From positions 930,001 to 994,000 of the forward strand of contig CBDCFD010000007.1 in NCBI GenBank assembly GCA_965216155.1: DNA of 64,000 nt, given 5' to 3'. Shown in pieces: positions 41,969 to 51,294 of the stretch (positions are counted from its first letter, which is position 1; every line of letters begins with the position of its first letter). Under the pieces are notes generated by a model, which had not been told where the DNA came from, ran no database searches, and saw only the letters and a program-made list of their open reading frames with translations. This stretch comes from CATOSP01 sp965216155. GTDB lineage: Bacteria > Chloroflexota > Dehalococcoidia > Lucifugimonadales > UBA3495. The position numbers and the translations under genes are program-made.

Positions 41969-44785
41969 GTGAGCAGCAATACTCCCGAACAACGAGCAAG
42001 GGCAAACATCGACCGGCTGCTCTGTCAGGCTGGCTGGACGGTGCAGGACATGGGCGCGCTCAATGTCCATGCAGCCCGCGGCGTCGCGTTACGGGAGTTT
42101 CTGCTGCGGCCCGGCCACGGGACCGCCGACTACCTGCTCTACGTGGACGGCAGTGCAGCGGGCGTGGTCGAGGCGAAGCCCGAGGGCCACACCCTTACCG
42201 GAGTGGAGAGCCAGTCGGGAAAGTACGGAGCGGGTCTGCCGGTCAACCTGCCAGCCTACATCCGCCCGCTGCCGTTCCTGTACGAGAGCACCGGGGTGGA
42301 GACGCGGTTCACCAACGGACTGGACCCTCAGCCTCGGAGCCGGAACGTCTTCTCTTTCCATACCCCAACGACGCTGGCTGAATGGCTGGACTCGTCCACG
42401 CTGTCCTGGAACACGGGCCAACGGCAGGTAGCCGGGGAACAGTCCACCTATTCAACCCCGTTCACCCTTCGACGCAGGCTGACCGAAATGCCTTCGCTGG
42501 ACGAGTCAGGTCTCTGGCCCGTGCAGGCTGAGGCCATCCGCAACCTGGAGCAGTCGTTGGCCGAGGCCCGCCCGCGCTCCTTGGTGCAGATGGCCACCGG
42601 CAGCGGCAAGACGTTTATGGCCTGCAACCAAGTCTATCGCCTCATCCGGCACGCGGGCGCAAGACGGGTGCTGTTCCTCGTAGACCGCAGCAACCTGGGA
42701 CGACAGGCGTACCGGGAGTTCCAGGGGTTCACCGTGCCCGGCGACGGGCGCAAATTCACCGAGTTCTACAACGTTCAGCTCCTGCAATCGAACAGCATCG
42801 ACCCGGTGAGCCGGGTGTGCATCGCCACCATCCAGCGGGTCTACTCCATGCTGAGGGGTGAGGAGCTGGACCCGGAATCGGAAGAGTTTTCCGGTTTCGA
42901 CGTGGCGTCGGCCAGGCGCTCGCCGCAGACCGTGGAATACAACCCGAACTTCCCAATCGAGGAGTTCGACTTCATCATCACCGACGAGTGCCACCGCTCC
43001 ATCTACGACTTGTGGCGGCAGGTGCTGGAGTACTTCGACGCCTTCCTCATCGGCCTGACCGCCACGCCCTCCAAGCAGACCATCGGCTTCTTCAACCAGA
43101 ACCTGGTCATAGAGTACAACCACCAGCAGGCGGTGGCCGACGGCATCAACGTGGGCTACAACGTCTACCGCATCGAGACGAAGATTACCGAGGAAGGGTC
43201 TACGATAGAGGCTGGCATGACGGTGGACCGGCGTGACCGCCGCACCCGCAACGTCCGGTGGGAGGAACTGGATGAAGAACTCCCTTACTCCCCGGGCCAG
43301 CTCGACCGGGACGTGGTGGCGGTGGACCAGATACGCACAGTCATCCAGACCTTCCGCGACAAGGTAACGACCGAGATATTCCCGGGCCGCGAATACGTGC
43401 CCAAGACCATCATCTTCGCCAAGGACGACAGCCACGCCGACGACATCGTCGGCATCGTGCGGGAGGAATTCGGCAAGGGCAACGACTTCTGCCAGAAGAT
43501 CACCTACCGCACCACTGGAGTCAAGCCCGAGGGCCTGATCACCCAGTTCCGGAACAGCTTCAATCCCCGCATCGTGGTCACCGTGGATATGATCGCCACC
43601 GGCACCGACATCAAACCGGTGGAGGTGGTGTTCTTCATGCGCAACGTGCGCAGCCGCAACTTCTTCGAACAGATGAAGGGGCGGGGCGTCCGTACCATCT
43701 CCGACACCGACTTCAATGCGGTAACGCCGGACGCCAAAGGCAAGGAGCGCTTCGTCATCGTGGACGCTGTGGGCGTCACCGAAAGCGAACTGTCCGAGTC
43801 CTATTCGCTGGACCGCCACCCGTCGGTGCCCTTCGACAAGTTGCTGGACATGGTGGCCATGGGCGACCGCGACACGGACACCCTGTCTTCGCTGGCCAGT
43901 CGCCTCGCCCGCCTTGACCGTCGGCTCTCGCCCCAGGACGGGAAGTCAGTGGAGGGCGTGGCTGGGGGCGCCACCCTGAAGGAGTTGGTGAAAGAGCTGC
44001 TTAACGCCACCGACCCGGACGCCGCGCTGAAAGAGGCGCAGCAGGCCACCGGACAGGATGACCCGACGGAAGAGGCCATCGCAAAGGCCGAAAAGGAACT
44101 GCTGGATGCTGCAGCCAAGCCCTTCGCCGCCAACCCGGACCTGCGGCAACGGCTGATCGAGATCCACCGCGCCTACGAGCAGACCATCGACACGGTATCC
44201 CAAGACACGGTGATCCGGGCGGAGTTCTCCGGGGCGGAGGCCGACGCGCTCACCCGCTCCTTCCGGGAGTACATCGAGGAGCACCGCGACGAGATTACCG
44301 CCCTGCAGGTGCTGTACCAGCGGCCCTACAGCCAGCGGCTCAGCTACGCGGACATCCGGGCCCTGGCCAACGCGCTGCAGAGCCCGCCCCGCTCATGGAC
44401 TCCGGCGGGGCTGTGGGACGCCTACCGGCAGCTTGACCAGTCTCGGGTGCGCGGCTCCAGCCAGCGGGTGCTGGCCGACGTAGTGTCGCTGGTGCGCTAC
44501 GCCATCGGCAGCGACGACGAGTTGGCGCCCTTCGCAGAGCAGGTGGAGGAGCGGTTCAGCGGCTGGCTGGCGATGCAGGAAGTCGCCGGACGGGACTTCA
44601 CCGACGAGCAGAGGCAATGGCTTGAGGACATCAAAGACCACATCGCCGGCAGCGTCAGTATCGATTCCGGCGACCTCCAGTACGCCCCCTTCGCCCAGCG
44701 CGGCGGCATAGGCCGGGCCTACGCTGTCTTCGGCGACGAGCTGGCGGCGCTGCTGGAGGAGCTGAACCTGGCGCTGGCGGGGTAG
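41969..44785 (+). CDS. hsdR: Type I restriction enzyme, HsdR (R) subunit
   Basis: 938 residues from GTG 41969 behind GAGGAGGACTT. An N-terminal PD-(D/E)XK nuclease (TADYLLYVDGSAAGVVEAKPEG) is followed by the SF2 translocase: MATGSGKTFMA, IITDECHRSIYDLWR (DECH box), LIGLTATPSKQT, MIATGTDIKP and QMKGRGVRT. The C-terminal helical domain contacts the methylase. It translocates and cuts unmethylated foreign DNA as part of R2M2S1. Intact. The hsdS and hsdM genes follow after a toxin-antitoxin insertion, so the order R-(TA)-S-M is non-standard. Confidence 0.95.
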   Translation: MSSNTPEQRARANIDRLLCQAGWTVQDMGALNVHAARGVALREFLLRPGHGTADYLLYVDGSAAGVVEAKPEGHTLTGVESQSGKYGAGLPVNLPAYIRPLPFLYESTGVETRFTNGLDPQPRSRNVFSFHTPTTLAEWLDSSTLSWNTGQRQVAGEQSTYSTPFTLRRRLTEMPSLDESGLWPVQAEAIRNLEQSLAEARPRSLVQMATGSGKTFMACNQVYRLIRHAGARRVLFLVDRSNLGRQAYREFQGFTVPGDGRKFTEFYNVQLLQSNSIDPVSRVCIATIQRVYSMLRGEELDPESEEFSGFDVASARRSPQTVEYNPNFPIEEFDFIITDECHRSIYDLWRQVLEYFDAFLIGLTATPSKQTIGFFNQNLVIEYNHQQAVADGINVGYNVYRIETKITEEGSTIEAGMTVDRRDRRTRNVRWEELDEELPYSPGQLDRDVVAVDQIRTVIQTFRDKVTTEIFPGREYVPKTIIFAKDDSHADDIVGIVREEFGKGNDFCQKITYRTTGVKPEGLITQFRNSFNPRIVVTVDMIATGTDIKPVEVVFFMRNVRSRNFFEQMKGRGVRTISDTDFNAVTPDAKGKERFVIVDAVGVTESELSESYSLDRHPSVPFDKLLDMVAMGDRDTDTLSSLASRLARLDRRLSPQDGKSVEGVAGGATLKELVKELLNATDPDAALKEAQQATGQDDPTEEAIAKAEKELLDAAAKPFAANPDLRQRLIEIHRAYEQTIDTVSQDTVIRAEFSGAEADALTRSFREYIEEHRDEITALQVLYQRPYSQRLSYADIRALANALQSPPRSWTPAGLWDAYRQLDQSRVRGSSQRVLADVVSLVRYAIGSDDELAPFAEQVEERFSGWLAMQEVAGRDFTDEQRQWLEDIKDHIAGSVSIDSGDLQYAPFAQRGGIGRAYAVFGDELAALLEELNLALAG

Positions 44786-44836
44786 GGAAAGCTCGGTGGT
44801 ACAATTTATGAAAATGAATAGTGGGGAGGGTTCTCC

Positions 44837-45037
44837 ATGAAAACCTTGCCGGAAATACAGCAGGCAGTTCTGGCGCTGTCCGAAGCCGATTACGCCAATT
44901 TCAGGAACTGGTTCACCGAGTTTGATTGGGGAAAGTGGGACCGGGTAATCGAGAGTGATTCTGAAGCAGGAAAACTCGACTTCCTGATTGCCGAAGCCCT
45001 TGAAGCCAGGCGGAAAGGCACCGGCAAAGAACTCTAG
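44837..45037 (+). CDS. Small antitoxin-like protein (partner of the ParE-like gene)
   Basis: 66 residues; GGGGAGGG lies before ATG 44837. The sequence is amphipathic and acidic (LSEADYANFRNWFTEFDWGKWDRVIESDSEAGKLDFL) with a C-terminal basic EARRKGTGKEL. It matches the general pattern of short antitoxins paired with RelE/ParE-like toxins. It has no visible HTH and could bind the toxin through its C-terminal tail. The toxin ATG follows the stop with no gap, which indicates translational coupling. Confidence 0.65.
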   Translation: MKTLPEIQQAVLALSEADYANFRNWFTEFDWGKWDRVIESDSEAGKLDFLIAEALEARRKGTGKEL

Positions 45038-45298
45038 ATGCACCGGAGTACGCCCAGGTTTTGGGAGCGTTTTGAGCATTTGCCAGAGAGCATCCAAAGA
45101 CTTGCGAGAGGAAATTTCGAACTCCTCAAATTGGATCCTCGGCATCCGTCCCTGCATTTCCGCCGGGTCGGGCGATTCTGGTCTGTCCGGGTGGGGCTGG
45201 ATTACCGGGCGTTAGCCCGTGAGGAAGATGGCACTTTCTGGTGGGTCTGGATCGGCAGTCACGCCGAGTACGACAGGATAATCGGAGCCGGGAGGTAA
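45038..45298 (+). CDS. RelE/ParE-superfamily toxin-like protein
   Basis: 86 residues directly after the antitoxin stop. RFWERFEHLPESIQRLARGNF (helices), KLDPRHPSLHFRRVG, FWSVRVGLDYRALARE and FWWVWIGSHAEYDRII show the RelE/ParE fold, with a C-terminal His in GSHAEYDRI typical of this subfamily. Members cut mRNA on the ribosome or poison gyrase; which applies is unknown. Its location inside a restriction-modification operon suggests it stabilises the locus (inference). Confidence 0.8.
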   Translation: MHRSTPRFWERFEHLPESIQRLARGNFELLKLDPRHPSLHFRRVGRFWSVRVGLDYRALAREEDGTFWWVWIGSHAEYDRIIGAGR

Positions 45299-45317
45299 AG
45301 GGAGGCGAGGACTACCA

Positions 45318-45569
45318 ATGAAATACGTGGCGATAGTGGTCAAAACCGGCAACGGCTATTCGGCGCACTTGCCGGACCTGCCCGGCTGCATCGCCGCCGC
45401 CGACACCTTCGAGGAAACCAGTCAACTAATCCGGGAGGCCGCCAATTTCCACGTCGAAATGATGGTCGAGGATGGCGAAGCCATCCCCGAACCCCGCAGC
45501 GCCGCCATAGACGTGGAAATTCCAACTCTTGATCTGTCGCAACAGGTCGCCGTTGAGACTGGCGGATGA
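45318..45569 (+). CDS. HicB-family antitoxin-like protein, no HicA seen
   Basis: 83 residues. AIVVKTGNGYSAHLPDLPGCIAAADTFEETSQLIREA is the partially degraded RNase H-like HicB domain, followed by VEDGEAIPEPRSAA, a common closing segment. No HTH/RHH DNA-binding tail is evident. A HicA mRNA interferase would normally sit beside it but is absent, so this is an orphan or acts on the neighbouring ParE-like pair. The last 4 nt overlap the ATG of the hsdS fragment. Confidence 0.8.
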   Translation: MKYVAIVVKTGNGYSAHLPDLPGCIAAADTFEETSQLIREAANFHVEMMVEDGEAIPEPRSAAIDVEIPTLDLSQQVAVETGG

Positions 45570-45755
45570 TGACCCAGGCGGACCTCCCCGCAGGCTGGGC
45601 AGAGGCTACCATTGGGCAGCTATGCTTAGTAAACCCTCGTTCGTTCGCAAATATCATAGGAGACGATTGTCCTATCTCATTCGTCCCGATGGCTGCGGTG
45701 GAGGCGAGAACTGGCCGAATCGACTTGAGTCAGGTAAGGCAGTACGGGGAAGTCA
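45566..45755 (+). pseudogene. hsdS 5' fragment (type I specificity subunit)
   Basis: ATGATG at 45566 starts MMTQADLPAGWAEATIGQLC and continues IGDDCPISFVPMAAVEARTGRID LSQ, the opening of a target-recognition domain of HsdS. After about GEVR the similarity ends and the frame closes at 45865 with unrelated residues. The start overlaps the HicB stop (ATGA), so an ancestral operon probably ran hicB-hsdS. The complete hsdS at 46380 has a different N-terminal recognition domain. Confidence 0.7.
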
Positions 45756-46383
45756 GATACAATCGGAGCCACGCGTCAGTGTTCAAGCGGAGGTGGACCA
45801 AGATGGGCATCCCGGGTATGAACTTGTTATTCGAAATGTCGGCCAAGGTCCTGCTAAGGATGTGAGGTTCGACTTTAGCGGTGATCCGAGCTACTTTCGC
45901 AAGAGTTTTGTGGGTAATGCTCCACCTCGAGTTAACCAATTGCCGGCGATTCGAGACGGGTTAGACTATATGGAGGTCGGATACACTCTTAGATTTACTC
46001 TTGGAACTGTGACTGAGGAAGAATTCCGGCGTGCAGCCCAAGAACCTTGGACTATAGATGTGAGGTACAAAAATCTAATCGGTAAGCCGATCAGAAGTAC
46101 CTATGTCGTTGATTTTTCGCAATTTCATGGAACCCTCTTCCGTAGGAATTGGATCAAAGAGGCATCTAAGAGTTTGGATTCCATGCGTAAAGAAATGAGT
46201 CGCTGGGGGACTGGATTCCACAAAATCCATGCAATCGTACACCAAGAGAGAAGCCCAAATCTGTCCGCCCTAGTGCCAGAAGAAGAGGAACTAGCATCTC
46301 AAATGGGACGAACGGGGATTCCCGTAGAATTCGTTGAAAACCACGCTGACCTGGGAACCGACAGCGGGAGCGAATCTGAATGA
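45756..46383 (+). pseudogene. C-terminal part of an unknown protein fused onto the hsdS fragment region
   Basis: From about 45756, in a different frame from the hsdS fragment, about 208 residues look coding: SEPRVSVQAEVDQDGHPGYELVIRNVGQGPAKDVRFDF (beta-sandwich), IRDGLDYMEVGYTLRFTL and a charged helical tail. It lacks its own start and upstream part. In related proteins an N-terminal membrane segment normally precedes such a domain (inference). The TGA overlaps the ATG of the full hsdS (46380). It appears to have arrived by recombination into hsdS. Confidence 0.5.
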
Positions 46384-47912
46384 CCAAACATATGACTCCC
46401 CGCGGTTGGGTCAGCGCTATTTTGGGGGACCTAATAACGGTCGTTAGAGGAGTTTCTTACAAAAAAATTGATGCACGGTACGTGGCCGAGGAGGGCCTAG
46501 TGCCTATCATCCGCGCCACCAATATCGAGCAAGAATTGAACTTTGACAATCTGGTTTACGTTCCTGGTCACTACGTGAAGCAGGAGCAATTTTTACGACC
46601 TGGAGACATCGTAATTGCCGCTTCTAGCGGTAGTCGGTCTGTGGTAGGAAAAGCGGCTCACCTCAAAAGAGAATGGCCTGGCTCGTTCGGTGCTTTCTGT
46701 TTGGGCCTGAGGCCAGAAGCGAGTACAGACGATCGGTATATTGCATGGTTCACACAGTCTGAGGAATACCGAAACCGTGTTTCCACGCTTTCGGCAGGTA
46801 TAAATATCAACAATCTGAAGCGGGAGCATATAGAGGAGACTCCGATCCCCCTCCCCCCCCTCGCCGAGCAGCGGCGCATCGTGGCGGAGATCGAGACGCA
46901 GTTCACGCGGCTGGACGCATCGGTGTCGGCGCTGCGTCGGGCGCAGGCCAACCTGAAGCGCTACCGGGCCAGCGTCCTCAAGGCCGCCTGTGAGGGCCGG
47001 CTGGTCCCCACCGAGGCGGAGCTGGCCCGCTCCGAAGGCCGCGACTACGAGCCTGCGGGCATCCTGCTGAAGCGCATCCTGGCCGAGCGCCGCGCCTGCT
47101 GGGAGTCGCAGGTGAAGCGGCGGGGCAAGTACAAGGAAGCCTCCGCCCCGGACGCCTCCGACCTGCCGGAACTGCCGGAGGGGTGGGTGTGGGCGAGTTT
47201 GGAGCAGTTGGCCTCTATAGGTACGGGCTCGACGCCGTTGACCTCGAAGGCTGAATACTATCAGGATGGTTCAGTTCCCTGGGTAACCAGTTCTGCCCTG
47301 AACGAAGAAGTTGTGTCGTCGCCAAACAATTCCGTTACCGAACAGGCCGTCCAGGAGTGTCGACTATTCCTTTATCCCGCTCAGACTCTCTTAGTCGCAA
47401 TGTATGGAGAAGGAAGGACTCGCGGTAAGTGTTCCGAATTGTTGTTCCCTTCCACAATCAACCAAGCGATAGCTGCGGTAATCATGGAGGACTCTGCTGC
47501 AGATTGTCGCCCTTATAGCAAGGTATTCCTTCAAAGCAACTACGAAGCTACTAGGCGGATGTCATCAGGAGGGGTCCAACCAAACTTGAACCTAGGTTTG
47601 ATCAAGGGTCTGTCGATTCACCTCCCGCCGCTGGCTGAGCAGCGCCGCATCGTGGCGGAGGTGGAGCGGCGGCTGTCGGTGGTGCAGCAGGCGGAGGCCA
47701 CCGTGGAGGCCAGTCTGGCCCGGGCGGAGCGGCTGCGCCAGAGCATCCTCAAGCAGGCGTTCTCCGGCAAGCTGGTACCCCAGGACCCCGGCGACGAACC
47801 GGCGTCGGCGCTTCTGGAGCGAATCAGGGCCGAGCGCGAGGCGGAAGCGCAGGCGTCAGCTCCCGGCAAGGGCAAGTCCGGGCGGCGCAGGACAAGGAAG
47901 GCAGCGGCATGA
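46380..47912 (+). CDS. hsdS: Type I restriction enzyme, HsdS specificity subunit
   Basis: 510 residues with the normal two-fold layout. TRD1 begins MTPRGWVSAILGDLITVVRG; the central conserved helix begins LPPLAEQRRIVAEIETQF. TRD2 starts LPEGWVWASLEQLASIGTG and is closed by the second LPPLAEQRRIVAEVERRL and a distal helix ILKQAFSGKLVP. TRD1 and TRD2 segments are AT-richer than the GC-rich conserved helices, a sign of domain exchange. It sets the DNA sequence read by both methylase and nuclease. Start overlaps the preceding frame by 4 nt and the stop overlaps hsdM by 4 nt. Confidence 0.95.
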   Translation: MTKHMTPRGWVSAILGDLITVVRGVSYKKIDARYVAEEGLVPIIRATNIEQELNFDNLVYVPGHYVKQEQFLRPGDIVIAASSGSRSVVGKAAHLKREWPGSFGAFCLGLRPEASTDDRYIAWFTQSEEYRNRVSTLSAGININNLKREHIEETPIPLPPLAEQRRIVAEIETQFTRLDASVSALRRAQANLKRYRASVLKAACEGRLVPTEAELARSEGRDYEPAGILLKRILAERRACWESQVKRRGKYKEASAPDASDLPELPEGWVWASLEQLASIGTGSTPLTSKAEYYQDGSVPWVTSSALNEEVVSSPNNSVTEQAVQECRLFLYPAQTLLVAMYGEGRTRGKCSELLFPSTINQAIAAVIMEDSAADCRPYSKVFLQSNYEATRRMSSGGVQPNLNLGLIKGLSIHLPPLAEQRRIVAEVERRLSVVQQAEATVEASLARAERLRQSILKQAFSGKLVPQDPGDEPASALLERIRAEREAEAQASAPGKGKSGRRRTRKAAA

Positions 47913-49400
47913 CGACCTCGGTGAACATCGGGCAAAAGCTGTGGAACTACTGCAACATTCTGCGCGACGCCGGGCTGTCCTACGGCGACTACCTGGAGCA
48001 GCTCACCTACCTCATCTTCCTCAAGATGATGCACGAGCGCAGCCGTCCGCCCTACACCCTACACCCTGCTGCCCGGCTACCAGCCGCCGCCCATCCCCGA
48101 CGGCTACGGCTGGTCCGACCTGCTGGCCCGGGACGGCGACGAGTTGGAATCCCACTACCGGCGCACGCTGGAGACGCTGGGCGGGCAGCCCGGCACCCTG
48201 GGCGTGATTTTCCGCAAGGCCCAGAACAGGATCCAGGAACCGGCCATGTTGACCCGGCTGGTCCGGGAGCTCATCAACAGCGAGAACTGGCTGTCGATGG
48301 ACGCCGACGTGAAGGGCGACGCCTACGAGTCGCTGATGGAGCGCAACGCGCAGGACGTGAAGACTGGCGCCGGGCAGTATTTCACGCCGCGCCCTCTGAT
48401 CCGGGCCATCGTGGACGTGATGCGCCCCGGCCCGGACGACACCATCTGCGACCCGGCCTGCGGCACCGCCGGTTTCCTGCTGGCCGCCCACGACTTCATC
48501 GTCGGCCATCACCCGACGATGGACCGGGGCCAACTGGAGCATCTGCAGAGGAGCGCCCTGCACGGCTGGGAGATCGTGGACAGCGCGGCCCGGCTGGGCG
48601 TGATGAACCTGTACCTCCACGGCATCGGCGGCGACGAGACCAACATCACCGTGGACGACAGCCTTCGGTCCCATCCCGGCGTCAACTACGACATGGTGCT
48701 GACCAACCCTCCCTTCGGCCGCAAGTCCAGCCTGACCTTTGTCAACAGCGAGGGCGAGTCGGAACGGGAGTCCCTGACGGTGGAGCGTCCCGACTTCTGG
48801 GCAACTACCAGCAACAAGCAGCTCAACTTCCTGCAGCACGTGCGTACTCTGCTTAGGAACACCGGCCGGGCGGCCATCGTGGTGCCGGACAACGTGCTGT
48901 TCGAGGGCGGCGCCGGTGAGACGGTGCGCCGCCGGCTGCTGGCGGAGTGCGACGTCCATACCCTGCTGCGGCTGCCGACGGGCATCTTCTACGCCCAGGG
49001 CGTCAAGGCCAACGTGCTGTTCTTCGACCGCAAGCCGGCGAGCGAGACGCCCTGGACCAAGGAACTGTGGATTTATGACCTGCGGACCAACCGCCGCTTT
49101 ACTCTGAAGACCAACCCGCTCACCCGCGCCGATCTGGACGACTTTGTGGCCTGCTACAACCCTGAGAACCGCCTGCAGCGCGAGGAGACGGAACGCTTCC
49201 GCCGCTTCAGCTACGATGACTTGGTGAAGCGCGACAAGGCCAACCTGGACATCTTCTGGCTCCGCGACGAAAGCATGGAAGACACCGCCAACCTCCCTTC
49301 GCCCGACGTCATCGCCGAGGAAATCCTGGAGGACCTCCGCGCCGCGTTGGAGCAGTTGGAGGAGATTGCGGGGGATTTGGCGCCCGAACTAACCCAATGA
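47909..49400 (+). pseudogene. hsdM: Type I methylase HsdM, out of frame through a 7-bp tandem duplication
   Basis: The N-terminus (MTTSVNIGQKLWNYCNILRD, DYLEQLTYLIFLKM) is in one frame to about 48058 and the rest in another. The break is a perfect duplication CTACACC-CTACACC at 48052-48065. With one copy the sequence reads RPPYTLLPGYQPPPIPDGYGW and runs on unbroken. The catalytic core then has AGQYFTPRPLIRAIV, TICDPACGTAGFLLAA (SAM binding) and MVLTNPPFGRKSS (NPPF motif), ending at 49400. Without HsdM there is neither methylation nor restriction. The short repeat could revert by slippage, giving on/off switching, or be an assembly error. Confidence 0.9.
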
Positions 49401-49440
49401 CGTACAAGCGGTGGGGTGTGGACTCCACCATGACTTTAGT

Positions 49441-51201
49441 TTAGAAACCGACGGCGTAGGCCTCGCACCGCGGGTCTGCGCCGCCCTGCAGCACCCTGGT
49501 CTCCGGGTTGCGGGTGATGACACAGTACAAGGCTGAACCTTCCCACCAATCTGGATACTGCTCTATCGTGTGGCCCTTCCGCCGTAATTTCTCGGCCACT
49601 TCACCGGAAATACGGCCTTCCAACCGCAGCATCCCCGGCTCATATTTGGACGCCCAGTTCGAACTGGGGAAGTTATAGCTGTAGAAGCGGGGTTCCTCCA
49701 CGGCCTCTTGAGGGTCGAGGCCAAACTCCAAGACGTTCAACAGCAGTTGCAGAGTGCCCTGCGGGATATGGTCGCCGCCGTGGGCGCCAAGGGCCATTAC
49801 GGGCTCGCCGTCGCGCAACACCAGAGCAGGCGCGGGAGTGAGCCTGGGCCGCTTGCCCCCTGCGACCGATGCCGGATGGCCTTCGGTCAGCTTGGACTGG
49901 GAGCCGCGCAATGAGAACGCCAGGCCGGTGCCCGGAATTATTGGCCCGCCGTTCTTGGTGCCCTCGCTGGGGGTTGAGGAGAAGATGTTTCCATCCCGGT
50001 CGATTACGGCGAAGTAAGAAGTCCCGCCGCCGCTGACTCCGGCTGTGCCAACCGGGACCGCCGCCTCCCTGGGGGACTGCGGGGCGCCGTCGATAGTCGC
50101 TTTCCCGTTTCTCGGGTCTCCCGCGGGGGGCGTGCCCGGCCAGGCCACGTCCGGGTCGATTAGAGAGCGGCGCTTGACCAAGTATTCCTCCGCCAGCATT
50201 TCATTGATTGGCACGTCCACGAAATCCGGGTCTCCCACGTACTGCTCCCGGTCGGCAAAGGCCAAATTCAAGGCCTGGCTCACCGTATGGATGTACTCGG
50301 CGGAATTGTGGCCCATGGACGCCAGGTCGTACCCCTCCAGAATCTTGAGGGCTTGGGGGAACGCCGGCCCCTGGCCCCACGGCCCTGTGCTGTAGACGTC
50401 GTAGCCCTTGTAATTTACCGTCACGGGCGGAGCCACCTGGACATGATACCGGGCTAGGTCTTCCTCGGTGAGGAGGCCTCCCATCTCCTGGTTGTATGAG
50501 GCAATCCTGCGGCCCAGCTCGCCGACGTAGATATAGTCTCTGGCCGCCTTGAGCGCGGCCTCCCGGCCTGTCCCGGCGTTGGAAGCCTCCACATCCGCGA
50601 TTTTGGACAGGGTGGCGGCCAGGTCCTTTTGATAGAACATCTCCCCCTGTTTGGGGGCGCGGCCGCCAGGCAGGTATATCTCGGCGGTTGAGGGGTGGGC
50701 GTTGTATTGGTCGAAGGCGGACTTGAACCGGCCGGCCAGATAACGGAACATGGGGAAACCGTTTCCAGCCAGGTCGATGGCCGCGGTCGCCACCTGTCCG
50801 AAGGTCATCGTGCCAAACCTGGACAGAGACGTAAGCCACGAATCGGCGGCGGCCGGCGTTAAGGACGAGAGAACGCCGGTTGGAATCTTTCCGCCGTGGT
50901 TTTTTTGAAAGTACTCGACCGACGCGGCCTTGGGCCAGACCCCGAGCCCGTCAATAGTGGTAACTTCTTTCCGGTCAGCCAGGTATATGACGGTGGGAGC
51001 CACGCCCAGGAAGCTGCAATCATCGACATGCACCACGTTCAACGCCAAGCCAACGGCCACTCCGGCGTCAATCGCGTTGCCACCGTTTTTCAGGACTTCC
51101 AGACCGGCCATGGCGGCACCGGGGTGGCTGGCTACAACCATTCCGTTGACACCCTGCATCAGTGGACGAAGACTGGTTAGCGTGGTCCCTTTGACTGGCA
51201 T
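49441..51201 (-). CDS. Gamma-glutamyltransferase family protein (1)
   Basis: 586 residues, full length for the Ntn-hydrolase family; ATG 51201. N-terminal MVVASHPGAAMAGLEVLKNGGNAIDAGVAV, central MGHNSAEYIHTVSQALNLAFADRE, and the autoprocessing site in GGGTSYFAVIDRDGN, with Thr as the probable nucleophile after cleavage. Later GPIIPGTG and GAHGGDHIPQG follow. No signal peptide, so a cytoplasmic role is likely. The substrate may be a gamma-glutamyl compound or another acylated amine. A second, distinct family member lies at 57012. Confidence 0.88.
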   Translation of the reverse strand: MPVKGTTLTSLRPLMQGVNGMVVASHPGAAMAGLEVLKNGGNAIDAGVAVGLALNVVHVDDCSFLGVAPTVIYLADRKEVTTIDGLGVWPKAASVEYFQKNHGGKIPTGVLSSLTPAAADSWLTSLSRFGTMTFGQVATAAIDLAGNGFPMFRYLAGRFKSAFDQYNAHPSTAEIYLPGGRAPKQGEMFYQKDLAATLSKIADVEASNAGTGREAALKAARDYIYVGELGRRIASYNQEMGGLLTEEDLARYHVQVAPPVTVNYKGYDVYSTGPWGQGPAFPQALKILEGYDLASMGHNSAEYIHTVSQALNLAFADREQYVGDPDFVDVPINEMLAEEYLVKRRSLIDPDVAWPGTPPAGDPRNGKATIDGAPQSPREAAVPVGTAGVSGGGTSYFAVIDRDGNIFSSTPSEGTKNGGPIIPGTGLAFSLRGSQSKLTEGHPASVAGGKRPRLTPAPALVLRDGEPVMALGAHGGDHIPQGTLQLLLNVLEFGLDPQEAVEEPRFYSYNFPSSNWASKYEPGMLRLEGRISGEVAEKLRRKGHTIEQYPDWWEGSALYCVITRNPETRVLQGGADPRCEAYAVGF

Positions 51202-51294
51202 TTTCAGGCCTCCGAATTAAGGATTTTTGGTTCTTCGGTCTGGCACGGGTCCGGAAATTGAACTCTACCGGCAGCGGGCCGCTTGAAAGACCTG

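Noticed and set aside
42506..43819. Minus-strand frame of 437 codons
   Set aside because: Antisense to hsdR, whose helicase and nuclease motifs fix the coding strand; the frame is open only because of high GC.
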